Virus record (IMG/VR): IMGVR_UViG_3300010883_007844
Span: 1-20,020 of that record
Direction: 5' to 3' (one strand)
Source of the DNA: a virus
Length of the DNA: 20,020 bases
The notes beneath the pieces were generated by a model, which was not told the origin of the DNA, did not search any database, and saw only the letters and a list, made by a program, of their open reading frames with translations. A program made the position numbers and the translations under genes. The stretch's first letter is position 1. Every line of letters begins with the position of its first letter. Shown one piece after another: positions 6,678 to 13,732 of the stretch.

Positions 6678-7142
6678 ATGAGCACACTTATAGACGGTAC
6701 GTCGGTCCGGCAGGTAGCACTCGGGATCAGAGTTCAGAAGGCGACGGCGTCGTTGCCGCAAACAACCGACGGCGCCCTGTTCACGATCTCGGGTGGGCAG
6801 GTCGCGGTCGTGTCACTGATCGGTGAAGTAACGACAGTTATCCAATCCCAAGCAAACAACACGAAATTGAAGTTCAACCCGACAGCGACCGGCGCAGATC
6901 AGGACTTGTGCGCTGTGCTTTCGATCACCGCCGACGCGGTGGGCGAGTTGTATACGATCAGCGGCACGGTCGGCGACGCGTTGCGTTCCGACCTGTTGAT
7001 CGGTAACGGCATTTTGCAGGATGCTCTTGTGCTGTCCGAGGGCAGCATCGAACTGGATTGCGCCGCGTCGAACACAGGGTCGGTGAAGTGGGACCTGATC
7101 TATATCCCGCTTGATGACGGCGCTTCTGTGGCATCTGCGTAA
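6678..7142 (+). CDS. Probable virion protein (decoration-like), function unknown
   Basis: This 154-residue soluble protein is predicted to be mainly beta, with motifs SGGQVAVVSLIGEVTTVIQ (39-57), a Thr/Asn-rich NNTKLKFNPTATGADQDL segment and a C-terminal VKWDLIYIPLDDGA. I recognise the type from head-gene clusters of actinobacterial phages, where it stays a hypothetical protein. It could be a capsid decoration or head-fibre protein. AGGGGG at 6667-6672 lies five bases before ATG. Its stop overlaps the next start by one base (TAATG). No catalytic motif is visible. Confidence 0.65.
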   Translation: MSTLIDGTSVRQVALGIRVQKATASLPQTTDGALFTISGGQVAVVSLIGEVTTVIQSQANNTKLKFNPTATGADQDLCAVLSITADAVGELYTISGTVGDALRSDLLIGNGILQDALVLSEGSIELDCAASNTGSVKWDLIYIPLDDGASVASA

Positions 7143-7354
7143 TGCCGAAGATCACGCTCGGCCAAGAACGGCGGGCGGCTAAGCGGGCGGCTAAGGCTGC
7201 GGCTAAGGCTGCTGCGGCGGGCACAGTTGCCTCACCTGTGCCCGCCGCCCCTCCTATGGCGGCTGCTGCCGCTGAATGGGTGGCATGGTCTAAGGCTGTC
7301 GGTAACCCAGTGGCGACTAAAGCGGCCGCTGTAGCGTACGCTAAGAGTCTCTGA
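7142..7354 (+). CDS. Small Ala/Lys-rich protein, unknown function
   Basis: This 70-residue protein is extremely Ala-rich. A basic helix-like N-terminus with repeats of RAAKRAAKAAAKAAAAG is followed by a Pro-containing linker and a second helix (EWVAWSKAVGNPVATKAAAVAYAKSL). The first part comes from a DNA repeat of the CGGCTAAG type. The coding sequence holds a perfect 13-bp hairpin at 7214-7248, which is unusual. Start and stop overlap both neighbours by one base, supporting expression from the same mRNA. Lys/Ala-rich small proteins can bind DNA or act as internal virion proteins; this is only a suggestion. Confidence 0.6.
   Translation: MPKITLGQERRAAKRAAKAAAKAAAAGTVASPVPAAPPMAAAAAEWVAWSKAVGNPVATKAAAVAYAKSL
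7214..7248 (+). repeat. Perfect 13-bp inverted repeat inside a gene
   Basis: GCGGCGGGCACAG (7214-7226) and its exact complement CTGTGCCCGCCGC (7236-7248) flank a nine-base loop. This is one of the strongest stems I found in the window. It lies inside the Ala/Lys-rich gene and encodes part of its AAAGTVASPVPAA linker. No T-tract follows. It could pause polymerase or ribosomes or be an RNA-processing site. Confidence 0.75.
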
Positions 7355-7494
7355 TGGCATCGTGGAAGTGTGAGCGGGCGACGTGTGGGGCTACCTTTTC
7401 GGTAGGGGCCCCGCAATGTCCGCAGTGCGGTGGCAAGAAGCACCACGAGGTCGGGGCCCCGGAGCCGGCCGCGAAGCCACCAGCGAAGAAGTAG
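7354..7494 (+). CDS. Tiny zinc-ribbon-like protein
   Basis: This 46-residue protein has four cysteines in a zinc-ribbon-like layout: C6-x4-C11 and C22-x2-C25 (KCERATCG and CPQCGGKKHH), with two following histidines. The C-terminal 15 residues are Pro/Ala/Lys-rich. The ATG overlaps the preceding stop by one base (TGATG), which supports translation of this short frame. Two VGAP repeats are encoded by GGGGCCCC-containing DNA. Zinc ribbons of this size often mediate protein or nucleic-acid contacts. Its place in the head/neck cluster suggests a structural or assembly role, but none is established here. Confidence 0.6.
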   Translation: MASWKCERATCGATFSVGAPQCPQCGGKKHHEVGAPEPAAKPPAKK

Positions 7495-7497
7495 CCA

Positions 7498-7677
7498 ATG
7501 TCCGGCTGGGATCAACTGCTATCCATTGAGCAGGACGCGCGCGATGAACTGGAGCAGCAACGTGCCGAGCCGCCGATCGCGTGCCCGAATGACGGGACGG
7601 TGCTTGTAGCTGATCCGGCTGGCGGGTTGCGTTGCTCCTTCGATGGTTGGCATTACCCGACCGACGCGCGGCTGTGA
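7498..7677 (+). CDS. Small CPNDG/CSFDG-type protein near neck genes
   Basis: This 59-residue protein begins with a helix (WDQLLSIEQDARDELEQQRA) and then has a small Cys-containing beta unit: IACPNDGT (C29), a Gly turn, and LRCSFDGWHYP (C46). This pattern resembles short proteins often found before the head-tail adaptor gene in actinobacterial phages, where a fuller zinc ribbon can occur. Only two of four potential metal ligands are cysteine here, so metal binding is uncertain. It starts three bases after the previous stop. Function is unknown; a neck assembly or structural role is the natural guess from position. Confidence 0.6.
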   Translation: MSGWDQLLSIEQDARDELEQQRAEPPIACPNDGTVLVADPAGGLRCSFDGWHYPTDARL

Positions 7678-7708
7678 TTTAGTATGCACAAATTAGGAAG
7701 GGGCCCCG

Positions 7709-8719
7709 GTGGGTAAACCGTTTTATGCGACCGTCGAGCAGTTGCAGGCCGCCGCCGATTACAAGTCAACCGCCTACGAGGCCGAACGGCTCCGCCGAAT
7801 ACTCGACGGTGCTTCGCGTGATATCGAGTTGAGTTTTCACCGCCATTATTACCCGCTGACTGAGGCCGTTACGTTCACTGATCCGCCGACGTCGACACCG
7901 CGCCGCGTGCAGTCTGCCGGGTTCGACCTTGACCGGGATCTATTGGCGCTCACCGCCGCGACTGAGGACGGCACATCCGCAACGCTGGCCAACGTCGAGT
8001 TGCACCCTGGGCAGTACGGCCCGCCGTATTGGTGGATCGGGCTAACAGGCTCCACGATCGTTGTGACGGGCCGTTGGGGATACTCAGAGGACACTGCACC
8101 CGCCGGCGCCCTGGAGGCCGCTATCAGCGACACGACGGGCACGTCTGTAGATGTCACTAATTCGGCGCTGATCGGTGTCGGCGACCTGATCCTTGTCGAC
8201 TCTGAACAGATGATCGTTACCGCGAAACTGCAACTCGACTCCGGCCAGAACCTATCGAACAACCCGACGGCTTCCGTGTCTGACGTCACGATCGGTCTGA
8301 CGGACGGAACCAAGTTCGCGGTCGGTGAGATCATCCTGATCGACGCCGAAGATATGTTGATCGTGGCGATCAGCGGAAATAACGGAACCGTCAAGCGGGC
8401 CTATAACGGGTCTGTGCTCGCGGCTCATTCAGCCACCGCCGACATCTACGCACCGCGGACGTTGACCGTCGAACGTGGCGCTGTGGGCACCACCGCCGCC
8501 ACCCATTTAGATGCGGCGACGATCACTAAGAACGTACCGCCGGGCCCCATCGTCGATTTCTGTATTGCCGAGGCGCTATCACGCTACGAGAACGAGTCGG
8601 CCGGCTACCTCCGGCAAGTCGGTTCGGGTGAGTCGGCGCGCGAAGCCCGCGGCGCAGGACTGGCCGTGGCCCATAGACAGGCGAGTCCGTTGCGGCGGGT
8701 ACGGCTGGCGGCGGTATGA
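7709..8719 (+). CDS. Head-tail adaptor (gp6-like) with inserted beta repeats
   Basis: This 336-residue protein probably forms the ring under the portal. The N-terminal helices (residues 7-45) and C-terminal helix (IVDFCIAEALSRYENESAG, 281-299) resemble phage head-tail connector proteins, which are often shorter. Between them, residues about 140-275 hold two related units: a first with LIGVGDLILVDSEQMIV (154-170) and a second with FAVGEIILIDAEDMLIVAI (203-221), followed by VKRAYNG and RTLTVERGAVGTTAATH elements. GTG 7709 is chosen because AGGAAGGGG (7695-7703) lies just upstream. The stop overlaps the next gene by ATGA. The adaptor role is fairly secure by position and ends of the protein; the inserted units may decorate the neck. 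Confidence 0.75.
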   Translation: MGKPFYATVEQLQAAADYKSTAYEAERLRRILDGASRDIELSFHRHYYPLTEAVTFTDPPTSTPRRVQSAGFDLDRDLLALTAATEDGTSATLANVELHPGQYGPPYWWIGLTGSTIVVTGRWGYSEDTAPAGALEAAISDTTGTSVDVTNSALIGVGDLILVDSEQMIVTAKLQLDSGQNLSNNPTASVSDVTIGLTDGTKFAVGEIILIDAEDMLIVAISGNNGTVKRAYNGSVLAAHSATADIYAPRTLTVERGAVGTTAATHLDAATITKNVPPGPIVDFCIAEALSRYENESAGYLRQVGSGESAREARGAGLAVAHRQASPLRRVRLAAV

Positions 8720-9096
8720 CAAACACTGTTACGAGCTCGGGGCCCTTGTTCAACGGCCAGGCTGCCGATCAGGCGAGGGCGCTCGTGTCGGACGTTGTCG
8801 CCGCGGTGTCTAAGGTCGCCGCCGCCGAGATCGGCATCGCGTTCAGGGGCCACGCGCAGAACCCGACTGGGCATTACGTCTCAACAATCAAGATCAACAG
8901 TGTCTCGACTGACTCCGCGACTGTGGACGCTATGAACAATTGGTACGGGCCCTGGTTGACCGGCACGGGTTCCCGTAACGCCACGTCGTCCTTCAAGGGT
9001 TACCCTCATTTCCCGGAGGCGACGCGCAGCACAAACGCTCAGGCGTCGAAGGTTGCCGGTTCCGCGGTATCGATCCGGGTCAAGGCGATGAACTGA
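8716..9096 (+). CDS. Neck/tail completion protein (HK97 gp10-like)
   Basis: This 126-residue protein has an Ala-rich N-terminal helix (ARALVSDVVAAVSKVAAAEIG), a beta section (GHYVSTIKINSVS) and the segment WYGPWLTGTGSRNATSSFKG, which is characteristic of head-tail joining or minor tail-completion proteins in actinobacterial siphoviruses. It should sit between head and tail, stabilising their junction. Its start overlaps the adaptor stop (ATGA at 8716-8719) and its stop overlaps the next start by one base (TGATG at 9094-9098). The gene order adaptor, this gene, terminator-like gene, tail tube is the usual one. Confidence 0.72.
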   Translation: MTNTVTSSGPLFNGQAADQARALVSDVVAAVSKVAAAEIGIAFRGHAQNPTGHYVSTIKINSVSTDSATVDAMNNWYGPWLTGTGSRNATSSFKGYPHFPEATRSTNAQASKVAGSAVSIRVKAMN

Positions 9097-9557
9097 TGGC
9101 GTTCACCGCTGCCACCGTGCAAGCCCTGTTCGACTCGATGGCGTCGCACGCTGGCGCGTCGGGACTGTTCGAGCGGGTCAACACTCACGAACCGAAGCGG
9201 GCCCCTAAGGGTCTGGTCGCTGCGTTGTGGGTTGACAGTATCGGCCCGGCGCAATCATCCGGCCTGGCAGCGACCACGGCTCGTGTCGTGTTCAACCTGC
9301 GGATCTATAAGGACATGATTTCGGAACCGCAGGACGCGATCGATCCGGCGATACTGGCGGCGGCTGCGGCGCTGATGGAGGACTACTCCGGCGACTTCAC
9401 GCTCGGCGGGACTGTCCGCGCGATCGACCTGTTAGGCATGACCGGCGTTCCGCTGTCGGCGCAGGCCGGGTACATCAACGCCGACGAACGGATGCTTAGA
9501 GTTATGACCATCACGATCCCGCTCATCATTAACGACGCGTGGACGCAGGCGGCTTAG
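9096..9557 (+). CDS. Tail terminator-like protein
   Basis: This 153-residue protein has the alpha/beta mix expected of tail terminators: an N-terminal helix (AATVQALFDSMASHAG), strands around LVAALWVDSIGP and ARVVFNLRIYKDM, a helix AILAAAAALMEDYSGDF and a C-terminal strand MLRVMTITIPLIINDAW. Such proteins cap the tail tube and join it to the neck. Identification rests on this layout and its place directly before the tail-tube-like gene. It is translationally coupled to the previous gene (one-base overlap). A neck protein of another type is possible. Confidence 0.65.
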   Translation: MAFTAATVQALFDSMASHAGASGLFERVNTHEPKRAPKGLVAALWVDSIGPAQSSGLAATTARVVFNLRIYKDMISEPQDAIDPAILAAAAALMEDYSGDFTLGGTVRAIDLLGMTGVPLSAQAGYINADERMLRVMTITIPLIINDAWTQAA

Positions 9558-9566
9558 GAGAAACAC

Positions 9567-10322
9567 ATGGCTAAAAGTTCAGGACTCGGAGACAACTTCT
9601 ACGTAGGAGGCTACGACCTGAGCGGCGACACGCAGTCGCTCGGGCGGATCGGTGGCGGCGCGGAACTGCTCGAGACGACCGGGATCGACAAGTCCGGCAT
9701 AGAACGCCTAGGCGGGACACGTTCCGGCGGGTTCGACTTTGAGTCGTATTTCAACGACGCCGCTGCTGCTGCTCACGTCGCCCTGAAGCCGTTGCCGAGA
9801 ACAGACGTCATTATGAGCTATTACCGGGGCACGACGCAAGGCAACCGTGTGGCGAACCTTGTAGCGAAGCAGGTCAGTTATGACCCGACCCGCGGCAACG
9901 ACGGGTCACTCACGTACTCGGTGACGGCGGAGTCGAACGGGTACGGGATCGAGTGGGGCCGGATGCTCACCGCCGGGAAACAAACGGACGGCTCGGCGGG
10001 TAACGGAACCGGATTTCAAGATCCGCCGGGGGCGTCAACCACGTTCGGACTTCAAGCTTATATGCACGTCTTCGCCTTTACGGGTACGTCGGTGGTGGTG
10101 AAGCTGCAAGAATCGCAGGACAACGCTTCAGGGGACGCTTACGCCGACGTTACCGGCGGGGCGTTCGCATCCGTGAACGGTGCCAACGTGACCGAACGGA
10201 TCGCCACCAGCAACTCGCAGACGGTTGAGGAGTGGTTACGGATCGTCACAACGGGGACGTTCTCAAACTTTGTGTTTGCCGTGGCTGTGGTCCGCAACGA
10301 GATAGCCGGCCAGGTGTTCTGA
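9567..10322 (+). CDS. Major tail protein (tail tube), long paralogue
   Basis: This 251-residue protein begins MAKSSGLGDNFYVGGYDLSGD and looks like a family of tail proteins in actinobacterial phages. The N-terminal ~125 residues hold TGIDKSGIERLGG (38-50), YFNDAAAAAH and DPTRGNDGSLTYSVTAESNG. The rest (VFAFTGTSVVVKLQESQDNA, then EEWLRIVTTGTFSNFVFAVAVVRNE) looks like an added beta domain that could be displayed on the tail surface. AGGAG at 9556-9560 gives a strong ribosome-binding site, as expected for an abundant protein. Its N-terminal half shares motifs with the gene at 10769, so the two are probably paralogues. Confidence 0.78.
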   Translation: MAKSSGLGDNFYVGGYDLSGDTQSLGRIGGGAELLETTGIDKSGIERLGGTRSGGFDFESYFNDAAAAAHVALKPLPRTDVIMSYYRGTTQGNRVANLVAKQVSYDPTRGNDGSLTYSVTAESNGYGIEWGRMLTAGKQTDGSAGNGTGFQDPPGASTTFGLQAYMHVFAFTGTSVVVKLQESQDNASGDAYADVTGGAFASVNGANVTERIATSNSQTVEEWLRIVTTGTFSNFVFAVAVVRNEIAGQVF

Positions 10323-10756
10323 TGGTGAACTACATCGAGCCGGCGTTGCCCGTGTCTGCGTACCGGACGTTCTCATATTTGACGCCTCCCGATACGCATA
10401 CGACGGTCGTGTCGTGTGAGCAGTTCGATTGCCAGATGCAAGCGAACGGGTTCGTGGTCACGGTTGATGAGCAGACTGAGATCGGGGCCCGGCAAGCTGT
10501 CTATATTCGCGACGTTGCCGGTCGGCATTTCATGGAGAACCGCGACGACGCTGGGCAAACCTCGTTTACGTTCCCGCCGGGTGAGAACTGCTTCTTGCAG
10601 CACCGGGTGAAGCTCGACCGTGACGCGTTGTTTATTGTTCGTGGCGGCGACTGGCGCGGGAACCCGCGCAAGGAATTTCGCGTGCACGACTCAGCCGACC
10701 ATTGGGTCGAGGCGTTCGCGGAGCACCAGGACAAGTTGAAACAGGCGACGGGATAG
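10322..10756 (+). CDS. Tail-region protein between two tube paralogues, unknown function
   Basis: This 144-residue soluble protein starts at ATG 10322, overlapping the previous stop by one base (TGATG). Motifs include SAYRTFSYLTPPDTH, SCEQFDCQMQANGF with two nearby cysteines, RQAVYIRDVAGRHF, CFLQHRVKLDRDALFIVRGG and WVEAFAEHQDKLKQA. It recalls small conserved proteins in actinobacterial phage tail clusters, but no function can be named. Its fixed place between two tail-tube-like genes suggests a structural or assembly partner for one of them. The next gene has its own ribosome-binding site. Confidence 0.7.
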   Translation: MVNYIEPALPVSAYRTFSYLTPPDTHTTVVSCEQFDCQMQANGFVVTVDEQTEIGARQAVYIRDVAGRHFMENRDDAGQTSFTFPPGENCFLQHRVKLDRDALFIVRGGDWRGNPRKEFRVHDSADHWVEAFAEHQDKLKQATG

Positions 10757-10768
10757 GAAGGCTACGGA

Positions 10769-11176
10769 ATGGCAAAAGAAACTGGCTTAGGAATTACGAC
10801 GCTGTCGGTCGATGACTCGGGTGGGTCGGCGCGGGCGATCGTGAACGACATCACGAACTTCTCGTTCTCGACCCCGAGGGGTATCCAGGACGTGACCGGT
10901 GTCGACAAGTCCGCAATGGAACGGCTCCTGTTAATCGCTGATGCTCAGGTGCAACTGAACGGCGTGTTCAACGATGCGAGCAACGCGGCCCACGACGTCT
11001 TTAAGACAGTGCCGTCGACGTCGGTGGCGCGGACGGTGACGTTTGTCGTGTCCGGCCAGACGTTGCCTAACGAGATGCTGTTCAGCGATTACGCGCTTAC
11101 GCGTGCCACTGACGGTTCGTTGACGTGGACGGCGCCCGGTGCGCTGGCTAACGGCACCGTCCCGACGTGGGCGTAA
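10769..11176 (+). CDS. Tail-tube-like protein, short paralogue
   Basis: This 135-residue protein begins MAKETGLGITTLSVDDSGGSA and has IVNDITNFSFSTPRG, VTGVDKSAMERLLLIADAQ, VFNDASNAAHDVFKTVPST and a final ALTRATDGSLTWTAPGALANG. The motifs TG-x-DKS-xx-ERL, FNDA-xx-AAH and DGSLT, in the same order, are shared with the longer protein at 9567, pointing to duplication and divergence. The short version fits a bare tail-tube fold and may be the actual tube, or both may contribute. AGGAAGG at 10755-10761 precedes the ATG. Confidence 0.75.
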   Translation: MAKETGLGITTLSVDDSGGSARAIVNDITNFSFSTPRGIQDVTGVDKSAMERLLLIADAQVQLNGVFNDASNAAHDVFKTVPSTSVARTVTFVVSGQTLPNEMLFSDYALTRATDGSLTWTAPGALANGTVPTWA

Positions 11177-11180
11177 AGGT

Positions 11181-11492
11181 GTGCTCCTCGAGTTAGCGGT
11201 AACGCTCCCCGGTGCTGACACGGTCGACGTAACGGTCGACCTCGACAAGCTAGAACCCGACGACGAGCAGGCCGCGATTGAACTGGTCGGCATGAAACCG
11301 ATGGCGGCGCTGGCGGTAGGCGACTGGGATGACGCCGCCGTCAGGGCCCTGCTGTATGTCGCGCTGGTTAAGCAACTGCCCGAACCGTTTGCGTTCGACG
11401 ATATGGATATGGATTTCGGGGCCCTGGCTAGCCAGTTCGCCGAGCCGGATCTAGAGCTAGAGGCGTCTATGCCGATGACTGTGGGCCCCTGA
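11181..11492 (+). CDS. Tail assembly chaperone-like protein
   Basis: This protein of about 103 residues lies directly before the tape measure gene, where siphoviruses encode tail assembly chaperones. It is acidic, with VDVTVDLDKLEPDDEQAAIE at the start, a helical AAVRALLYVALVKQLPE middle and an FAFDDMDMDFGALASQFAEP acidic end. The start is uncertain: GTG 11181 follows the tube stop closely but its AAAGG is too near, while ATG 11139 would overlap the tube gene. Many chaperones are made as two products by frameshifting. Here no second chaperone frame exists, but a GGGCCCC heptamer (11483-11489) ends just before the stop, and a -1 slip there would read on into the tape measure. Confidence 0.65.
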   Translation: MLLELAVTLPGADTVDVTVDLDKLEPDDEQAAIELVGMKPMAALAVGDWDDAAVRALLYVALVKQLPEPFAFDDMDMDFGALASQFAEPDLELEASMPMTVGP

Positions 11493-13732
11493 TGGCTATG
11501 GCTTTCGGTGGCGGTGGCGGTGGCGGTGGGAACCGTGTTCACGTTGCCGTTACGGGTGACAGCAGCGGGTTGACGAAGGCGCTGAAGAAGGCCGACACAG
11601 AAGTCGATAAGTTTGGTAAGAGCGTAGAGAAGACCGCCACGACGTCCGCCAAGAAAGCCGACGCCGCTTTTGAGGGTTTTGGTAAGAGCGTTTCGACGAC
11701 GTTTAAGAAACACGCCGCCATGATTAAGACCGGGTTCGCGTTGGCGGCCGGCCGCGCCATTGTCGGGTTCGTCAAGACCGCGGTTAGGGCCAACAGCGAC
11801 CTCACCGAAAGCGTCAACGCCGTAGGCAAGGTGTTCGGAACGGCTTCCAACGTCATCCTGGGTTTCGGCCGAATCGCGGCGGATACGGTCGGGTTATCTA
11901 ACGCTGAGTTCAACCAGCTCGCTGCGAACATAGGGGCGACGCTCGGCAACGCCGGCCTAAGCGCCGAGGAGCTTGGCGCCGAGACGATCAAGCTAACGAA
12001 GCGCGCCGCCGACCTCGCATCGGTATTCAACACCGATGTCGACCAGGCGTTAGCTGCTGTCACATCCGGCCTAAACGGCATGGCTGTACCGTTGCGTAAA
12101 TTCGGCATCAACATCGTCCAGGCGGAGGTCAGGCAACGCGCTGTTGCGCTCGGCCTGGCAGACACGACTACGACCGTCGATAAGCAGGCGAAGGCGTTAG
12201 CGACGCTCGACATCTTCTATGAGCAGTCGACTACGTCGGCCGGTGACTTCGCGGACACGATCGAAGATGTAGCAAACGCTCAACGGAGACTCGAAGCGAG
12301 GGTCGAGGACACTTCCGCCGCGATCGGTGAAGCGCTAGTGCCGGCGGTTGGGTTCGCTCAGAGGGCGTTCCTCTTCATGCTTGAGGATTTGAACGGCTTG
12401 ATCGGCCGGTTCAGCGAGTCAACCGACTCGGCGAACCGTCTCCGTGCGGCGTTCAAACACATGGGCGAAGCGACACCGGAGGACGCCGCTCTCCGGCTTT
12501 CCTCCGCGCTCAGATACCTGAATGACAGCCAGGACGCTGCAAACAAGACATCCGAGGAACACAACAAGACATACGCGGAAAACAACAAGACAGCGGCATC
12601 GTCCGCCAAGCAAAACCTTGTTACCGCCGAGACGTTCGAGCAGTTGGCGGGCGCCTCCGGTCTAACCGCCGAGGAACTACACGACGCGAGTGTCCAGGCG
12701 TTGAACATGGTGCGCGCGTCGGACGCGACGGCTGCCGCTGTCGGCAAGATGGAGGACGCGTTCGAACGGCAAGTCCGTGCGCTCAAGTTGACGGATAAAG
12801 CAACCACGGACCTCCTCGCAAAATACGGCATAGCGGCCGGCGCGGCACAGGCATACGGGCGCGCACAATCAATCCTTAGGGGTGAGTCGGAGCAGCTAGA
12901 GACGGCCATTGTTGATGTCGACGAAGCCTTCGACGGAGTAGCGAACCAGTACGACACTATGTCGGCTCAGATAGCCCGCTACCGGATGGGGCTCGAGCTG
13001 CTGACACAGGCCGAACGCGATCAGGCCGACGCCACCGACGAAGCCACGGCCGCCAGTGAACGCCGCGAGGACTCGCTCCGTAGTATCCATAACCCGCTTT
13101 TCCGGGCGGTGGAGGTCATAGATGAACTCGCCCACGCTAACAAGCATGTCGCACGGGCCGAACGTAAGTTCGGTACGGATTCCCGTCAGTTCGAGGCCGC
13201 GGTTATTGAACGGGCGAACATCATCGCGGACTTCCAGGACACGCTGCTACGGCTCCAGGAGCAGGGGATCGAACCGACCGGCGAAGCGGCACGCTCCATG
13301 CTCGAGGGCATGCAGATACCCGACCACGTAATTGATGGGATCTTCGCCGATTTAGACCGGATCAAGGCGGCCATAGGCCAGCGCTTCGCGGACTGGCCAC
13401 TGAGCTCGGACCGTGGCGGCGGCGGCGGTGGCGGCGCCGGCGGCCCGAACCCGCACCACTCGCGGTTTGCCGAGCCGTTTCACACGGGCGGCCGGGTCAA
13501 CGCACCCCGCGGCCAGGAGACAACGATTCGGGCCCTGGGTGGCGAGATCGTCACCAACCCGGCGCACCAGGGGGCCCCTACGGGCCCCGCAACGGGTGCC
13601 GGCAACGTGACGACATACAACGTGACGGTGCAAGTCGGCGCCGTGTTCGGTGTACGGGCCGACGAGATCGCGCTGATGGTCGAACAGGAACTAGTGAAGC
13701 TGCGCGGTGAAGGGTTCGTAACGAACGAATGA
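11492..13732 (+). CDS. Tape measure protein
   Basis: This 746-residue protein should set tail length and travel with the DNA on infection; at the usual 0.15 nm per residue it predicts a tail of about 110 nm. It opens with a Gly run (5-13), has a basic, Thr/Ala-rich helical section with two FGKSV repeats (41-67), a membrane-like Ala-rich stretch near IKTGFALAAGRAIVGFVKT and long helical regions. A Gly hinge (643-652) leads to FHTGGRV (663-669), RALGGEIV and a C-terminal coiled helix, typical for actinobacterial tape measures. No peptidase domain is seen. ATG 11492 overlaps the chaperone stop by one base; ATG 11498 is an alternative. The end overlaps the next gene by ATGA. Confidence 0.9.
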   Translation: MAMAFGGGGGGGGNRVHVAVTGDSSGLTKALKKADTEVDKFGKSVEKTATTSAKKADAAFEGFGKSVSTTFKKHAAMIKTGFALAAGRAIVGFVKTAVRANSDLTESVNAVGKVFGTASNVILGFGRIAADTVGLSNAEFNQLAANIGATLGNAGLSAEELGAETIKLTKRAADLASVFNTDVDQALAAVTSGLNGMAVPLRKFGINIVQAEVRQRAVALGLADTTTTVDKQAKALATLDIFYEQSTTSAGDFADTIEDVANAQRRLEARVEDTSAAIGEALVPAVGFAQRAFLFMLEDLNGLIGRFSESTDSANRLRAAFKHMGEATPEDAALRLSSALRYLNDSQDAANKTSEEHNKTYAENNKTAASSAKQNLVTAETFEQLAGASGLTAEELHDASVQALNMVRASDATAAAVGKMEDAFERQVRALKLTDKATTDLLAKYGIAAGAAQAYGRAQSILRGESEQLETAIVDVDEAFDGVANQYDTMSAQIARYRMGLELLTQAERDQADATDEATAASERREDSLRSIHNPLFRAVEVIDELAHANKHVARAERKFGTDSRQFEAAVIERANIIADFQDTLLRLQEQGIEPTGEAARSMLEGMQIPDHVIDGIFADLDRIKAAIGQRFADWPLSSDRGGGGGGGAGGPNPHHSRFAEPFHTGGRVNAPRGQETTIRALGGEIVTNPAHQGAPTGPATGAGNVTTYNVTVQVGAVFGVRADEIALMVEQELVKLRGEGFVTNE
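13571..13588. repeat. Perfect GGGGCCC/GGGCCCC hairpin within tape measure gene
   Basis: Two seven-base arms (13571-13577 and 13582-13588) flank the four-base loop CTAC. The 13-mer CCTACGGGCCCCG at 13577-13589 is identical to 6197-6209 in the hairpin after the capsid gene. In the protein it encodes QGAPTGPA. Confidence 0.6.

Noticed and set aside
10931-12213. Minus-strand frames of 260 and 224 residues
   Set aside because: They are antisense to the tail tube, chaperone and tape measure genes and show Ser/Ala/Arg-rich shadow composition without domain motifs.
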